Numbered from the stretch's first letter, positions 16,743-24,716 are shown. The stretch: 64,000 nt of DNA from Parcubacteria group bacterium LiPW_15 (GCA_007375645.1 VMER01000001.1:124001-188000), one strand, 5' to 3'. The notes: generated from the sequence alone by a model not told the origin. Translations and numbers: made by a program.

Positions 16743-16876
16743 TTGTTGCGATAACTATTGAGTATAGTGTCGCAAAACCGGATTTCGCGACAGATTATTA
16801 AGCAACCCCATCTGTCGCTAAATCCGGTGACCTTGTTGCGACATATACATATGTCGCAAAAGGTATATTGTGCGAC
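16743..16876. repeat. Cluster of GCGACA/TGTCGC inverted repeats
   Basis: Seven related GCGACA-type elements lie within about 130 bp of non-coding DNA. One near-perfect inverted repeat has 18-nt arms (16777-16794 and 16811-16828, one mismatch, 16-nt loop). A perfect one has 10-nt arms TTGCGACATA/TATGTCGCAA (16836-16845 and 16850-16859). The density suggests binding sites for a DNA-binding protein or the ends of a small mobile element. Confidence 0.75.
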
Positions 16877-16888
16877 AGGTAGTATTGT

Positions 16889-16925
16889 AAAAAAGCCAGC
16901 AGAATGGACAATCCTCTGCTGGTTT
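16889..16925 (-). terminator. Intrinsic terminator of 65-aa minus-strand gene
   Basis: CCAGCAGA (16896-16903) pairs with TCTGCTGG (16915-16922). Read on the minus strand it is followed by a run of T. Confidence 0.8.
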
Positions 16926-16933
16926 TGGCACGT

Positions 16934-17131
16934 CTACTTGATGGGCGCCGGTTCGTACGGGTGTCGGCGTGGCTTGGACGACGTCTTTGCCCGCCGCGTG
17001 GCTCTTTCTCGGGCAGCAACGATCTTCTTTGCGAGGCGCTGAAGTTCTTTCCTATTCCAGTTGAGCGCCCGGATATCCTTCTTCGAAAGCTTTACGAGAT
17101 ACATTCCGTTGCCGAGCGATATCTTTTGCAC
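16934..17131 (-). CDS. Small basic protein (65 aa) with own promoter and terminator
   Basis: An unrecognised 65-residue, strongly basic protein with an Arg/Lys-rich helix (KELQRLAKKIVAARERATRR) and a proline-rich tail, consistent with nucleic-acid or ribosome binding. It starts at GTG 17131 after the Shine-Dalgarno GGAGGGG. The -10/-35 at 17167-17195 and the terminator at 16889-16925 complete a stand-alone unit of the same kind as the other small-gene cassettes. It is divergent from murC. Confidence 0.68.
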   Translation of the reverse strand: MQKISLGNGMYLVKLSKKDIRALNWNRKELQRLAKKIVAARERATRRAKTSSKPRRHPYEPAPIK

Positions 17132-17166
17132 TTTCCCCTCCTTCGGCTACAAGTGACCATATTCAG

Positions 17167-17195
17167 TGTATAACGGCTAAAGCTTTATTGTCCAA
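17167..17195 (-). promoter_or_regulatory. Promoter of 65-aa gene, overlapping murC promoter
   Basis: On the minus strand TTGGAC (17190-17195), 17 bp, TATACA (17167-17172). Its -35 overlaps the -35 of the plus-strand murC promoter. Confidence 0.65.
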
Positions 17196-17216
17196 ATACT
17201 TAGTAGCTCCTATAAT
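17188..17216 (+). promoter_or_regulatory. murC promoter
   Basis: TTGTCC (17188-17193), 17 bp, TATAAT (17211-17216). The -10 ends 8 nt before GTG 17225. Confidence 0.75.
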
Positions 17217-17224
17217 TGAATCTC

Positions 17225-18565
17225 GTGGCCAAGCAACATATTCATTTTGTCGGCATCGGCGGTATTGGGATGAGCGCGCTAGCCCGTTATTACTTGGCTC
17301 AAAATTGGGCTGTTTTCGGGTCCGACGTGGAAAAAAGCATAATTACCTCGGATCTTATAAAAGACGGCATATCGGTCAAAATCGGGCAGAAAAAGGAGAA
17401 CATATCCCCTATCTTTGACCGTATCATCAAGAGTCAGGCGGTACAGGAGACCAACCCGGAGATCTTAGAGGCAAGGAGGCTTGGACTTAAAGTTTTTTCT
17501 TATCCGGAGGCTGTCGGCGAGCTGACTAAAGATATTAAAACGATTGCCATTGCCGGCGCGCACGGCAAAAGCACGACTACGGCGATGATCGCCAAAATTT
17601 TGGTTGATGCCAAATTGGACCCAATGGTCATTTTGGGAGCGAAGTTTGATTTTTTTGACGGAAGAAACTTTCGCCTTGGAAAGAATTATTTGGTTTTGGA
17701 AGCGGACGAGTTCGGCCGGGCATTTTTGAATTATTACCCCACGCACACGGTTATTTTGAATATCGACAGAGAGCATTTGGATATTTATAGCGGCCTTAAG
17801 GACATTAAAGACACCTTTCTGCGTTTCATCTCTCAAACCAAACCGGGCGGTATTCTTATTTTGAACCGGGACGACAAAAATATTTTCTCGCTTAAAAATA
17901 AAATAGAAAAAATAGCCCTAAAAAATAAACTCAAAATTATCTGGTTCTCTTACTCCGACAAAATTCAGGCGGAAATATTCGGCGCGCTCCCTATTCCCGG
18001 GCGGCAGAACCGAACGGATGCGATCGCCGCTTATAATCTGGCATTGAGCCTTAAGGTGTCCAAAAAGAAGATATTAGAGTCCCTCTCCGGATATCCCGGC
18101 CTCTGGCGGCGAATGGAGCATAAAGGACCGGCTTTCGACGGTCGAGCGACGGTTTTCGACGATTATGCCCATCATCCTTCGGAAATTAAAGCCACCCTTT
18201 CCGCGTTCCGTGAAAAATACCCCGACTCCCCTATCCTTTGTGTTTTTAAACCGCACCAGGCGAGCCGCCTTAAAATTTTGTTTAGGGATTTCTTAAATTC
18301 ATTTTCCGCGGCCGATAAAATAATTATTCTCCCAACTTATATTGTTTTGGGCCGGGACATAGACGAGAAGGTTTTAACTGCGAAAAAATTGGCTGAAGAC
18401 TTAGCCAAAAAATATCCGACGAAAAAGATCGTGTATCTTTCCGACTCCGATAAGCTTAAATCAACCCTGTATTCTCTTTTGTCTGCCGCGAATCCAAAGC
18501 CATCAGTTATCATTATGATGGGCGCTGGTTCGATAGCGAATCTTACAAAAAGCATTTTGAACTGA
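17225..18565 (+). CDS. murC: UDP-N-acetylmuramate--L-alanine ligase MurC
   Basis: MurC is a cytoplasmic Mur ligase that adds the first amino acid of the peptidoglycan stem. The N-terminal UDP-binding loop is FVGIGGIGMSALA, the ATP loop AGAHGKSTTTAMIAK, and the catalytic segments EADEFGRAF and DDYAHHPSEIKATL. All three Mur domains are present in 446 residues. I chose GTG 17225 (MAKQHIHFVG) because an upstream TTG at 17216 falls on the -10 box. The related ligase Mpl is a less likely alternative. Confidence 0.94.
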   Translation: MAKQHIHFVGIGGIGMSALARYYLAQNWAVFGSDVEKSIITSDLIKDGISVKIGQKKENISPIFDRIIKSQAVQETNPEILEARRLGLKVFSYPEAVGELTKDIKTIAIAGAHGKSTTTAMIAKILVDAKLDPMVILGAKFDFFDGRNFRLGKNYLVLEADEFGRAFLNYYPTHTVILNIDREHLDIYSGLKDIKDTFLRFISQTKPGGILILNRDDKNIFSLKNKIEKIALKNKLKIIWFSYSDKIQAEIFGALPIPGRQNRTDAIAAYNLALSLKVSKKKILESLSGYPGLWRRMEHKGPAFDGRATVFDDYAHHPSEIKATLSAFREKYPDSPILCVFKPHQASRLKILFRDFLNSFSAADKIIILPTYIVLGRDIDEKVLTAKKLAEDLAKKYPTKKIVYLSDSDKLKSTLYSLLSAANPKPSVIIMMGAGSIANLTKSILN

Positions 18566-18583
18566 TTATATTAATCACCTCCA

Positions 18584-19342
18584 ATGTTCGATAACTATAA
18601 AAACGAAGAAGATTACAAAGAGCAGAACGGTTATACCATTGATGGTATTTGGTACCCGCGGGTCACGCGTATCGTCGGTATAAAATCCAAACCGGCCCTC
18701 TATCGGTTCTACGGCGAAGCTCAGAGCTTCAAGGCGGCGCAGGAAAGCACGGAGAATTCGGCAAAAGAAGGCACGTTAGTACATGAGGCGGTGGAAGCCT
18801 TGATGCTAGGGCATTCTCCCGTGATCGACCCGCTGGTGGCGCCGGCCGTGCAAGCCTATTTAAATTTTGTGGAAAGCAGAAACATAGAGACTGCTCCGGA
18901 ATGGGTAGAGCGGAGAATTAAACATGCCGACCATCGCTATGCCGGCACGATCGATGCGCTTGCGCTCATGGACGGAAAATTCGGTGTTTTGGACATCAAA
19001 ACTTCGCAGGGAATTTATCGCGACTATAATCTCCAAACTTCCGCTTATGTGGAGGCGCTTCTCGAGGATTTTCCGAATATTCAAACCCGTTGGATATTGC
19101 GCATCGATCAGCAGCAGGTCTGCAATGTTTGCGGAGCGACGATGAGGACTAAGGGCGGACGGGAAAAAATAAAACGCGGACGTTCTAAGCCCTGCGAAAC
19201 GCACATTTGGAGCGAAACGAAAGGCATTGTGGAGTTGCAGGAGTTTCCATATTGGAAGAGCGACTTTCAAGGTTTTTTGGGCGCGAAACGGTTGTGGGAG
19301 TGGGAAAATGAAGAGTGGTTAAAAAGAGTCGGATATCTATAA
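18584..19342 (+). CDS. PD-(D/E)XK nuclease-like protein with Cys-rich insert
   Basis: A 252-residue protein with the Cas4/RecB-type nuclease layout: a GTLVHEAVEAL helix, GTIDAL (metal Asp), LDIKTS (D-x-K) and a downstream QTSAYVEAL helix. A CNVCG...C..H segment lies between the core and the C-terminus and may bind zinc, unlike the C-terminal FeS cluster of Cas4. No cas genes or CRISPR repeats are nearby. It starts 18 bp after murC and may be in the same transcript. It is probably a DNA repair or mobile-element exonuclease. Confidence 0.82.
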   Translation: MFDNYKNEEDYKEQNGYTIDGIWYPRVTRIVGIKSKPALYRFYGEAQSFKAAQESTENSAKEGTLVHEAVEALMLGHSPVIDPLVAPAVQAYLNFVESRNIETAPEWVERRIKHADHRYAGTIDALALMDGKFGVLDIKTSQGIYRDYNLQTSAYVEALLEDFPNIQTRWILRIDQQQVCNVCGATMRTKGGREKIKRGRSKPCETHIWSETKGIVELQEFPYWKSDFQGFLGAKRLWEWENEEWLKRVGYL

Positions 19343-19346
19343 AATG

Positions 19347-19368
19347 AAAACCTCGCCGGATGGCGAGG
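19347..19368 (-). terminator. Intrinsic terminator of 80-aa minus-strand gene
   Basis: CCTCGCC (19351-19357) pairs with GGCGAGG (19362-19368) around a 4-nt loop. A T run follows on the minus strand. Confidence 0.82.
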
Positions 19369-19395
19369 CTGTTTGCTCTCTGAAGAACTGGTTGG

Positions 19396-19638
19396 TCAAC
19401 AACCGACCTGGGGGTAGGACTCTTCCCCTTTGGGCGGATCGACAGCGGCCACCTTGCTTCGGATGATCCCCCCGACGATTCCGAAGATGTGCGGGTTCTC
19501 GAGAAACATCTCGCCGGCCGCTTCGACCTCGGTGCCTCGTTGCGGGCCAGACAAGGTGGTGCCGTTCACGTAGACGCTCATTGTGAAGCGGGAAGTGCCG
19601 TTCTGACCTTCGGATTCCGTGATTCGAACGCTGGCCAT
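19396..19638 (-). CDS. Small hypothetical protein (80 aa), cassette
   Basis: An unrecognised 80-residue protein with an N-terminal beta-rich part (SVRITESEG, RFTMSVYVNG) and a second half with IFGIVGGIIRSKVAAV. The Shine-Dalgarno AAAGGAG lies 6 nt before the ATG, a promoter lies at 19672-19700 and a terminator at 19347-19368. It stands alone, is GC-rich, and matches the other cassettes in architecture. Confidence 0.68.
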   Translation of the reverse strand: MASVRITESEGQNGTSRFTMSVYVNGTTLSGPQRGTEVEAAGEMFLENPHIFGIVGGIIRSKVAAVDPPKGEESYPQVGC

Positions 19639-19671
19639 CGATATCTCCTTTCCGATTTGGGGCTGTCGAAA

Positions 19672-19700
19672 AACATACAGTGACTCCCCTCCCGAGTCAA
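19672..19700 (-). promoter_or_regulatory. Promoter of 80-aa gene
   Basis: On the minus strand TTGACT (19695-19700), 17 bp, TATGTT (19672-19677). Confidence 0.75.
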
Positions 19701-19710
19701 GAAGGATCGC

Positions 19711-19893
19711 CTATTGCAGTCCTGCGGTCGTAGAGCACTTCTCGATTATTATCGGAGCCCGTGAATCTTTTTTTCCGTAAAGCTCTCCGATATAGAAGCT
19801 CAAGGCGAGGGCCAGAACAGCCAGAATGGCCCAAAAGACCATATGTTTATTGGCTAAAGTCTTCTCACTCCCCTCTCCCATGAACATTGACAT
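19711..19893 (-). CDS. Small single-pass membrane protein (60 aa)
   Basis: A 60-residue protein with one membrane helix (about residues 19-38, FWAILAVLALALSFYIGELYG) and a short C-terminal tail. An extended -10 TGC-TATAGT (19901-19909 on the minus strand) ends 7 nt before the ATG, so the message would be leaderless. No family is recognised. Alternative in-frame ATGs follow within five codons. Confidence 0.55.
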   Translation of the reverse strand: MSMFMGEGSEKTLANKHMVFWAILAVLALALSFYIGELYGKKDSRAPIIIEKCSTTAGLQ

Positions 19894-19954
19894 GATATTA
19901 ACTATAGCATAGAATAGATACTCGTTAGCGCTGTAAACAATTATTTAAACAAAT

Positions 19955-20227
19955 ATGGCACATACAAAAGCGCTCGGCTCTACAAAGTTAGGCCGCGATT
20001 CACGGGCCAAGAGACTGGGCGTAAAAATTCAGGATGGGCAGAAAGTGATGACCGGTCAGATAATTTTGCGTCAGCGCGGAACCCATTACCTTCCGGGAAA
20101 GAATGTTAAACTCGCCAAAGACGATACCATTTTCGCAATGAAAAACGGTATTGTTAAATTCGGCGTCACCATGAAGACCAAATTCGACGGAAATCGCAGG
20201 AAGGCAACCATAGTCGCAGTGGTCTAA
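19955..20227 (+). CDS. rpmA: 50S ribosomal protein L27
   Basis: A 90-residue L27 with MAHTKALGST at the start, GRDSRAKRLGVK and the core QIILRQRGTHYLPGKNVKLAKDDTIFA. The mature N-terminus reaches the peptidyl-transferase centre. The usual partner gene rplU is not adjacent. It ends 16 bp before a terminator shared with the convergent rplI. Confidence 0.96.
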   Translation: MAHTKALGSTKLGRDSRAKRLGVKIQDGQKVMTGQIILRQRGTHYLPGKNVKLAKDDTIFAMKNGIVKFGVTMKTKFDGNRRKATIVAVV

Positions 20228-20242
20228 CCAAAAGATTTTTTC

Positions 20243-20272
20243 AAAAACCCTCCGAGTTCCGGAGGGTTTTCG
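20243..20272 (+). terminator. Bidirectional terminator between rpmA and rplI
   Basis: AAAACCCTCCG (20244-20254) pairs with CGGAGGGTTTT (20260-20270) with a 5-nt loop. The A and T flanks let it work in both directions. Confidence 0.88.
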
Positions 20273-20293
20273 GTTTATTTTGCACCGAGCCGT

Positions 20294-20728
20294 TCATTCC
20301 GCCTCTATTTTAATTTTTAGCTTAGCCATTATTCCCTTGGGCAAGTGAGCTTCCGCTTCATGGACCCCAAGTTCTTTTAAAGGTTTTGATATTTTTATTT
20401 CAACCCTGTCTTTGGTTATCAGTCCGGTATCACGCAAGCCCTTCAGGATATCTTCTTTATTCACAGATCCGAATACCACGCCTTTTTTGTCTACCTTCAG
20501 ATTAAACTGGAGTTCCCGTTCGGATAGGAGTTTTGCCAGCCTCTCTAGTCTTTCTTCGGTTGCCTTGTCGTTTTTTTGAATCGCGGAAAGTTCTCCAAGG
20601 CTTTGTTCATTCGCAATCCGTGCCAATTTTTGAGGAAGCAAAAAGTTTCGCGCATATCCGTCGGAAACACTCTTTACATCATTTCTTTTTCCAATGCCGC
20701 GAACATCACTTAGAAGAATTACTTTCAT
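20294..20728 (-). CDS. rplI: 50S ribosomal protein L9
   Basis: L9 has two domains joined by a long helix and helps maintain reading frame. The N-terminal MKVILLSDVRGIGKRNDVKSV...GYARNFLLPQKLA is diagnostic, and a charged helix and C-terminal domain follow (144 aa). Its presence is phylogenetically useful because some Patescibacteria groups, notably Microgenomates, lack it. The start touches the stop of the upstream S41 protease gene. Confidence 0.95.
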   Translation of the reverse strand: MKVILLSDVRGIGKRNDVKSVSDGYARNFLLPQKLARIANEQSLGELSAIQKNDKATEERLERLAKLLSERELQFNLKVDKKGVVFGSVNKEDILKGLRDTGLITKDRVEIKISKPLKELGVHEAEAHLPKGIMAKLKIKIEAE

Positions 20729-21939
20729 TATTTTTTAATTATGTTTTCCAGAACCTGGATGGCTTTATCGAGCTGAGGATCACGATTATTTTTTATGTCG
20801 TCGTCAGAAAGCTGTATCTCATAATCCGGTTTTAGTCCGCTGCCTTCGAGTATGTGTCCGGAAGGCAGAACCCAGTGGGCGATGGTAAGTTTAAGCTGGC
20901 TGCCGTCAGGAAGCTCCTTGAGCTGTTGGACAGTGCCCTTTCCGTAGCTGGTTTCGCCGACGAGCGGTATCTTAGCTTGGTCTCGGAGTGCTCCTGCCAA
21001 AATTTCGGAAGCCGAAGCGGAACCTTTATTTATCAATATTACGGTCGGAAATCCATAAAGATCCGCGCTGCCGCTTGCTTTTAAGGTTTCGATCGGGCCG
21101 GTCTTGTCGTTTTCGCTCACCACTATCGTTCCGGATTTGAGGAACCAGCCGGCCAGATCTACGGCTACGTCCAGGAATCCTCCCGGATCGTCCCGAAGAT
21201 CCAAAATTATACCTTCGGCATTATTCGAGGCCGCCTGTTTCAGCGCCCCGTAAAAATCTTTGCTCGCATTGCCGTTGAAGTTGTGCAAAGAGATATGCGC
21301 AAATTTATTTTTCATTTCAAAATCCACGGTCGGCACTTCAATTCTGCCTCGTTTGATACTTATATCTTTTGCCGCCGTCCAACCTTCGCGGAAAACATTC
21401 AAGACAACTTCGGTGTTCTCCGGTCCGCGGATATAATTTACCGCCTCATCAATTTGTATGCCGTCGGTAGAGGTAGAGTTGATCTTGAATATCCAATCCC
21501 CTGCCCTTAGCCCTGCCGCCGCTGCAGGCGAACCCTTGAGGGGTGCGATAACGGTGAGTTGTCCTTTTCTTATCCCAAGTTCGGCTCCGATTCCGCTAAA
21601 ATTCCCCTGAACGTCTTCCATAAATTTCTTTCCCTCCTGCGGATTAAAATATTCCGAATAAGGATCGCCCAAGGACCCTACCAAACCTCTTATTGCGCCG
21701 TAGACCCGCGCCTGGCCGTCTATTTTGTCAGCCCTGAGATAGATGTCGTCTATAGTTTTCCAGGCCGACCAGAACGTGCGAAAATCAGCCGGAGCCTGCC
21801 CATCCACATTCGTCACCCCTTTTGCCACCACCACCTCCGGAGTTCTTTTTCCGACTTCGTTTCCCCAGTAAAAACCGCTGCCCATGAGTGCTGCCGCGGA
21901 GAGAATCACTAATGTAAAAGAAATCAGCTTTTTTTGCAT
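20728..21939 (-). CDS. S41 C-terminal processing peptidase (CtpA-like)
   Basis: A 403-residue exported protease: N-terminal signal or anchor helix, PDZ domain (GIGAELGIRKGQLTVIAPLKG to about residue 205), then the S41 core with the catalytic Ser in NKGSASASEILAGAL and Lys in SYGKGTVQQL. These enzymes trim membrane or periplasmic proteins from the C-terminus. A TAAAAT box (21946-21951, minus strand) ends 6 nt before the ATG, giving a leaderless start. It is followed directly by rplI. Confidence 0.93.
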   Translation of the reverse strand: MQKKLISFTLVILSAAALMGSGFYWGNEVGKRTPEVVVAKGVTNVDGQAPADFRTFWSAWKTIDDIYLRADKIDGQARVYGAIRGLVGSLGDPYSEYFNPQEGKKFMEDVQGNFSGIGAELGIRKGQLTVIAPLKGSPAAAAGLRAGDWIFKINSTSTDGIQIDEAVNYIRGPENTEVVLNVFREGWTAAKDISIKRGRIEVPTVDFEMKNKFAHISLHNFNGNASKDFYGALKQAASNNAEGIILDLRDDPGGFLDVAVDLAGWFLKSGTIVVSENDKTGPIETLKASGSADLYGFPTVILINKGSASASEILAGALRDQAKIPLVGETSYGKGTVQQLKELPDGSQLKLTIAHWVLPSGHILEGSGLKPDYEIQLSDDDIKNNRDPQLDKAIQVLENIIKK

Positions 21940-21979
21940 TGCTTAATTTTACCCTATTGGCCTTGAATGGAGCAACAAA

Positions 21980-22008
21980 TTGAAAAAATGCTTTAAATTT
22001 CTTATGAT
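21980..22008 (+). promoter_or_regulatory. Promoter of the 22015-def-fmt operon
   Basis: TTGAAA (21980-21985), 17 bp, TATGAT (22003-22008). The -10 ends 6 nt before GTG 22015. Confidence 0.7.
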
Positions 22009-22014
22009 ACAGAC

Positions 22015-22317
22015 GTGCCGATAGACTCCTCCTATCTCGACGAAATAAAGAAAAGGAAGAAAGATTCCAAGGTCTATAAGGAGTTTCAATTGACCGGATT
22101 GGAGATAGCCGAGATATTGGACGATGAAAAGCATAAGTCTTTATATATCAAGCTCGCAAAGACCAATTCCCGGCAAAAACTAATGTCAGTCGCGAAGGAC
22201 GTGGCGGACAGGAAAAACGTTAAAAATATGGGCGCTTATTTTATGAAGCTATGGAAGGAATCCAAGATCGCGAAATCCAGAAAAAAGATAATTCTTGCTA
22301 AAAACGCAAAATATTAA
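22015..22317 (+). CDS. Small charged protein upstream of def
   Basis: A 100-residue, lysine-rich, helical protein beginning with GTG 22015 (MPIDSSYLDEIKKRKKDS). No Shine-Dalgarno is seen and the promoter -10 ends 6 nt before the start. It contains LTGLEIAEILDDEKHKSLYIKLAK and ends with an Arg/Lys-rich helix. I do not recognise it. It abuts def with no gap, which suggests a role tied to translation. Confidence 0.72.
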   Translation: MPIDSSYLDEIKKRKKDSKVYKEFQLTGLEIAEILDDEKHKSLYIKLAKTNSRQKLMSVAKDVADRKNVKNMGAYFMKLWKESKIAKSRKKIILAKNAKY

Positions 22318-22830
22318 ATGGATCACATTTGGAAACTAGCCGATAAAAAAGAAGAGAAGCTGCTTCGAGAGAAAGCGGTTCCTTTTGATTTTAACTCCAT
22401 GAGCCGAAAGGAGATCCAGGAGATGGTGACCAAGATGCGCAAAATGATGAAGGAGGCGAACGGTGTTGGGCTTGCTGCGAATCAAGTAGGTCTTCCCTTT
22501 CACATGTTTGTGGCCGAAGTTCCTGATGAAAAATCCGGCGGGAAAAAGTTCTACGCTCTTTTTAACTCCAAGGTAGAACGAAACGGCAAGGAAACCAACA
22601 AAGTGGAAGAAGGATGTTTGAGCGTTCCTTTGACCTACGGTGAAGTGGAGCGGCCGAGCCGCGTGACCTTAACCGGACAGGACAAAACCGGAAAGCTCGT
22701 GAAAATCAAAGCCTGGGGTCTTTTAGCTCGGGTTTTTCAGCACGAGACAGACCATTTAAACGGTATTGTTTTTATCGATCGCGCGAAAACACTTTACGAC
22801 CTAGTTTTAGAGGAAGATGAAAAACATTAA
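22318..22830 (+). CDS. def: Peptide deformylase
   Basis: A metalloenzyme that removes the N-formyl group from nascent proteins. All three motifs are present: GVGLAANQVG, EEGCLSVP and HETDHLNG (Cys and the two His bind Fe2+, and Glu is catalytic). It has 170 residues, the normal size. It starts at the base after the previous stop and overlaps fmt by 14 bp, giving the deformylase/formyltransferase pair in one operon. Confidence 0.97.
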   Translation: MDHIWKLADKKEEKLLREKAVPFDFNSMSRKEIQEMVTKMRKMMKEANGVGLAANQVGLPFHMFVAEVPDEKSGGKKFYALFNSKVERNGKETNKVEEGCLSVPLTYGEVERPSRVTLTGQDKTGKLVKIKAWGLLARVFQHETDHLNGIVFIDRAKTLYDLVLEEDEKH

Positions 22831-23689
22831 ATATATATTTTTCGGTTCGCCTGAATTCGCGCAGACTATTCTTTCCGCGCTTATAACCGCCGGACTTCCC
22901 CCGATCGCGGTCGTGACCAATCCGGATAGGCCTTTCGGGCGAAAGAAAATACTCACTCCCCCGCCGGTTAAGCTTTTGGCGGAAAAATACAACATTCCTG
23001 TCTTTCAACCGGAAAAGATCGGCGAAGAATGCGTTGAGGAGGTAAAGACCTTAGAAGCCGAGGCTTTCGTGGTGGCAGCATACGCCAAAATAATTCCAAA
23101 AACATTGATCGATGCCGTCCCGTTGGGCGCCTTGGGGATTCACCCGTCTCTCCTGCCGCTCTACCGAGGAGCTTCTCCTATCCAAGGCGCGATATTGGGT
23201 GGAGAAAAAGAAACGGGGGTCGCAATTTATAAGATGGATGAAGCCGTTGATCATGGCCCGGTCTTTGCCGAGCGCAAAACCGAGATAGGAGAAAACGAAA
23301 CTTACGCGGAACTCCAAAAACAGCTGGCGAAGATAGCCAGCGAAATGATCGTGGAAATTTTACCGAAATTCGCGAGTGGCGAAATGACTCCGGTGGAACA
23401 AAGGCACGATGAAGCCACACTCACCAAAAAATTTAAAACCGAAGACGGATTTATAAGCGAAGAAATGCTCGCTAAGGCATTGTCCGGAGAAAACCAGGAA
23501 GAAGCAGAACGAGTTAGCCGAACTATCCGGGCCTTAAATCCGGATCCCGGAGTTTGGACCCTTCGACAAGCTCAGGGCAAGCCTCAGAGAATAAAGCTTC
23601 TTTCGGCGAAACTCGAAAATGGGCAGCTAAAATTGGAATCTGTTCAGATGGAGGGCAAGACTCCGCAATCGGCAAAACTATATTTTTAA
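22817..23689 (+). CDS. fmt: Methionyl-tRNA formyltransferase
   Basis: Fmt formylates initiator Met-tRNA with 10-formyl-THF. Seen are FFGSPEFAQ at the N-terminus, the catalytic region HPSLLPLYRGASPIQ and a C-terminal OB-like domain. In that domain a short sequence encoding RQAQGKPQ derives from a repeat (CTTCGACAAGCTCAGGG, 23561-23577) that seems to have inserted in frame at a surface loop. The enzyme should still be functional. It has 290 residues, slightly under the usual 310. Confidence 0.95.
   Translation: MKNIKYIFFGSPEFAQTILSALITAGLPPIAVVTNPDRPFGRKKILTPPPVKLLAEKYNIPVFQPEKIGEECVEEVKTLEAEAFVVAAYAKIIPKTLIDAVPLGALGIHPSLLPLYRGASPIQGAILGGEKETGVAIYKMDEAVDHGPVFAERKTEIGENETYAELQKQLAKIASEMIVEILPKFASGEMTPVEQRHDEATLTKKFKTEDGFISEEMLAKALSGENQEEAERVSRTIRALNPDPGVWTLRQAQGKPQRIKLLSAKLENGQLKLESVQMEGKTPQSAKLYF
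23557..23583. repeat. Short REP-like repeat inserted in fmt
   Basis: CCCTTCGACAAGCTCAGGG has short inverted ends (CCCT/AGGG). I know it as a recurrent intergenic and in-frame element in many genomes, including Patescibacteria. The inserted bases keep the fmt frame open. Confidence 0.65.
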
Positions 23690-23704
23690 GGCAGAAAACG
23701 GGAT

Positions 23705-24310
23705 TTATTCGCCGATCTTATCCAAACCCCACTTGGTGAGAAGACCGCTCAAGAAATCCCAGTTCAGATTTTTGAAGAAACCGTCGATATAAGTTTTTCG
23801 GTCTATCGCGTAATCGATAAAATACGCATGCTCGTAAACGTCCAGGGGCAGGATGAGGGCGCAGTTCCAGACGGAACCGATATTATGCGCGTCGCTTCCG
23901 TAGATGTGGAGTTTCATATCTCCGAAGTCATAACAGAGAACTGCCCAACCTCTCGAAGACATTCCGGTCGCGATCATTTCTTCCTTCCAAGCGTCAACGG
24001 AGCCGAAATCCCGTTCGATCATTTCAACCAGAGCGCCCTTGGGTGTGCCATCCCCTCCCAGGGCGGCAAAATAAAATTCGTGAAGCTTCATTCCGTTCAC
24101 CGCGAAAGTTTCCTGGCGTCTTAGCTCTCCATATTCGCTGTATACGCCGTTCGCGGTCTTTTTATCCGCAGTCTCGAGCTTTTCTTGTATCTCGTTGGTC
24201 TTTTTTACGTAGCCTTCGTAAAGCTTGTAATGGTTTTGGAGCATCTTGAGCGACAATCCTTCCAAATCTTTTTCTATTTCTAACTTTTTAGCTTCAAATG
24301 GTTTTCTCAT
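23705..24310 (-). CDS. Fe/Mn superoxide dismutase
   Basis: A 201-residue superoxide dismutase. Metal-site segments are visible: NHYKLYEGYVKK for the first His, LHEFYFAALGG for the second, and the diagnostic PLDVYEHAYFIDY carrying the Asp and last His. GMSSRGWAVLC matches the family GSGWAWL region. I chose ATG 24310 (MRKPFEAKK) because the upstream codons of the longest frame do not look like SOD. Metal choice (Fe, Mn or cambialistic) cannot be read from sequence alone. Confidence 0.92.
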   Translation of the reverse strand: MRKPFEAKKLEIEKDLEGLSLKMLQNHYKLYEGYVKKTNEIQEKLETADKKTANGVYSEYGELRRQETFAVNGMKLHEFYFAALGGDGTPKGALVEMIERDFGSVDAWKEEMIATGMSSRGWAVLCYDFGDMKLHIYGSDAHNIGSVWNCALILPLDVYEHAYFIDYAIDRKTYIDGFFKNLNWDFLSGLLTKWGLDKIGE

Positions 24311-24357
24311 GTTGTTTTTGATTGGTTTTATATATATTAGCATACCGGTTCCCGCTA

Positions 24358-24385
24358 TTGACATTGAGGCAATATATGATATAAT
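24358..24385 (+). promoter_or_regulatory. Strong promoter of 89-aa gene
   Basis: TTGACA (24358-24363), 16 bp and a perfect TATAAT (24380-24385) extended by TGA at 24377. It is the strongest promoter match in the window. Confidence 0.85.
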
Positions 24386-24423
24386 GTGGGCTGAACTCTA
24401 AATCAGAAAGAGGGAGGCACAAG

Positions 24424-24693
24424 ATGGCCAACCAGTTCAATCTTCCCGTTCCTACCACGGCCGAGGACGTCGAGCAGGCCGCAACGTTCCTCGTCGAGAA
24501 GGCCAGGGAGCTCTTCGCTCCCGTCGCCGGCGACTTCGAGGGCGCGGATTGCGCCATCGTGATGCCGACCGACTCGCTGGAGGTCGCGGAGCAGAAGGTT
24601 CTCGTGGCTGCCCACGTGGACACCACGAAGTTCCTCTACGACGCGGAATTCGAGGACGCGGAGTTCGTCGAACCTTTCGTCATGACCGACTGA
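24424..24693 (+). CDS. Small acidic protein (89 aa), cassette
   Basis: An unrecognised 89-residue acidic soluble protein (for example AEFEDAEFVEPFVMTD at the C-terminus) with an N-terminal helix and a beta-prone centre (CAIVMPTDSLEVAEQKVLVAA). The Shine-Dalgarno AGAGGGAGG precedes the ATG. It stands alone between a near-perfect promoter and a long terminator, so high expression is expected. Confidence 0.7.
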   Translation: MANQFNLPVPTTAEDVEQAATFLVEKARELFAPVAGDFEGADCAIVMPTDSLEVAEQKVLVAAHVDTTKFLYDAEFEDAEFVEPFVMTD

Positions 24694-24716
24694 CCACCTT
24701 TCCCCTCTCCAAGTTC

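Noticed and set aside
18584..19342. Cas4 gene
   Set aside because: The PD-(D/E)XK core fits, but there is no C-terminal FeS Cys cluster, no cas neighbours and no array.
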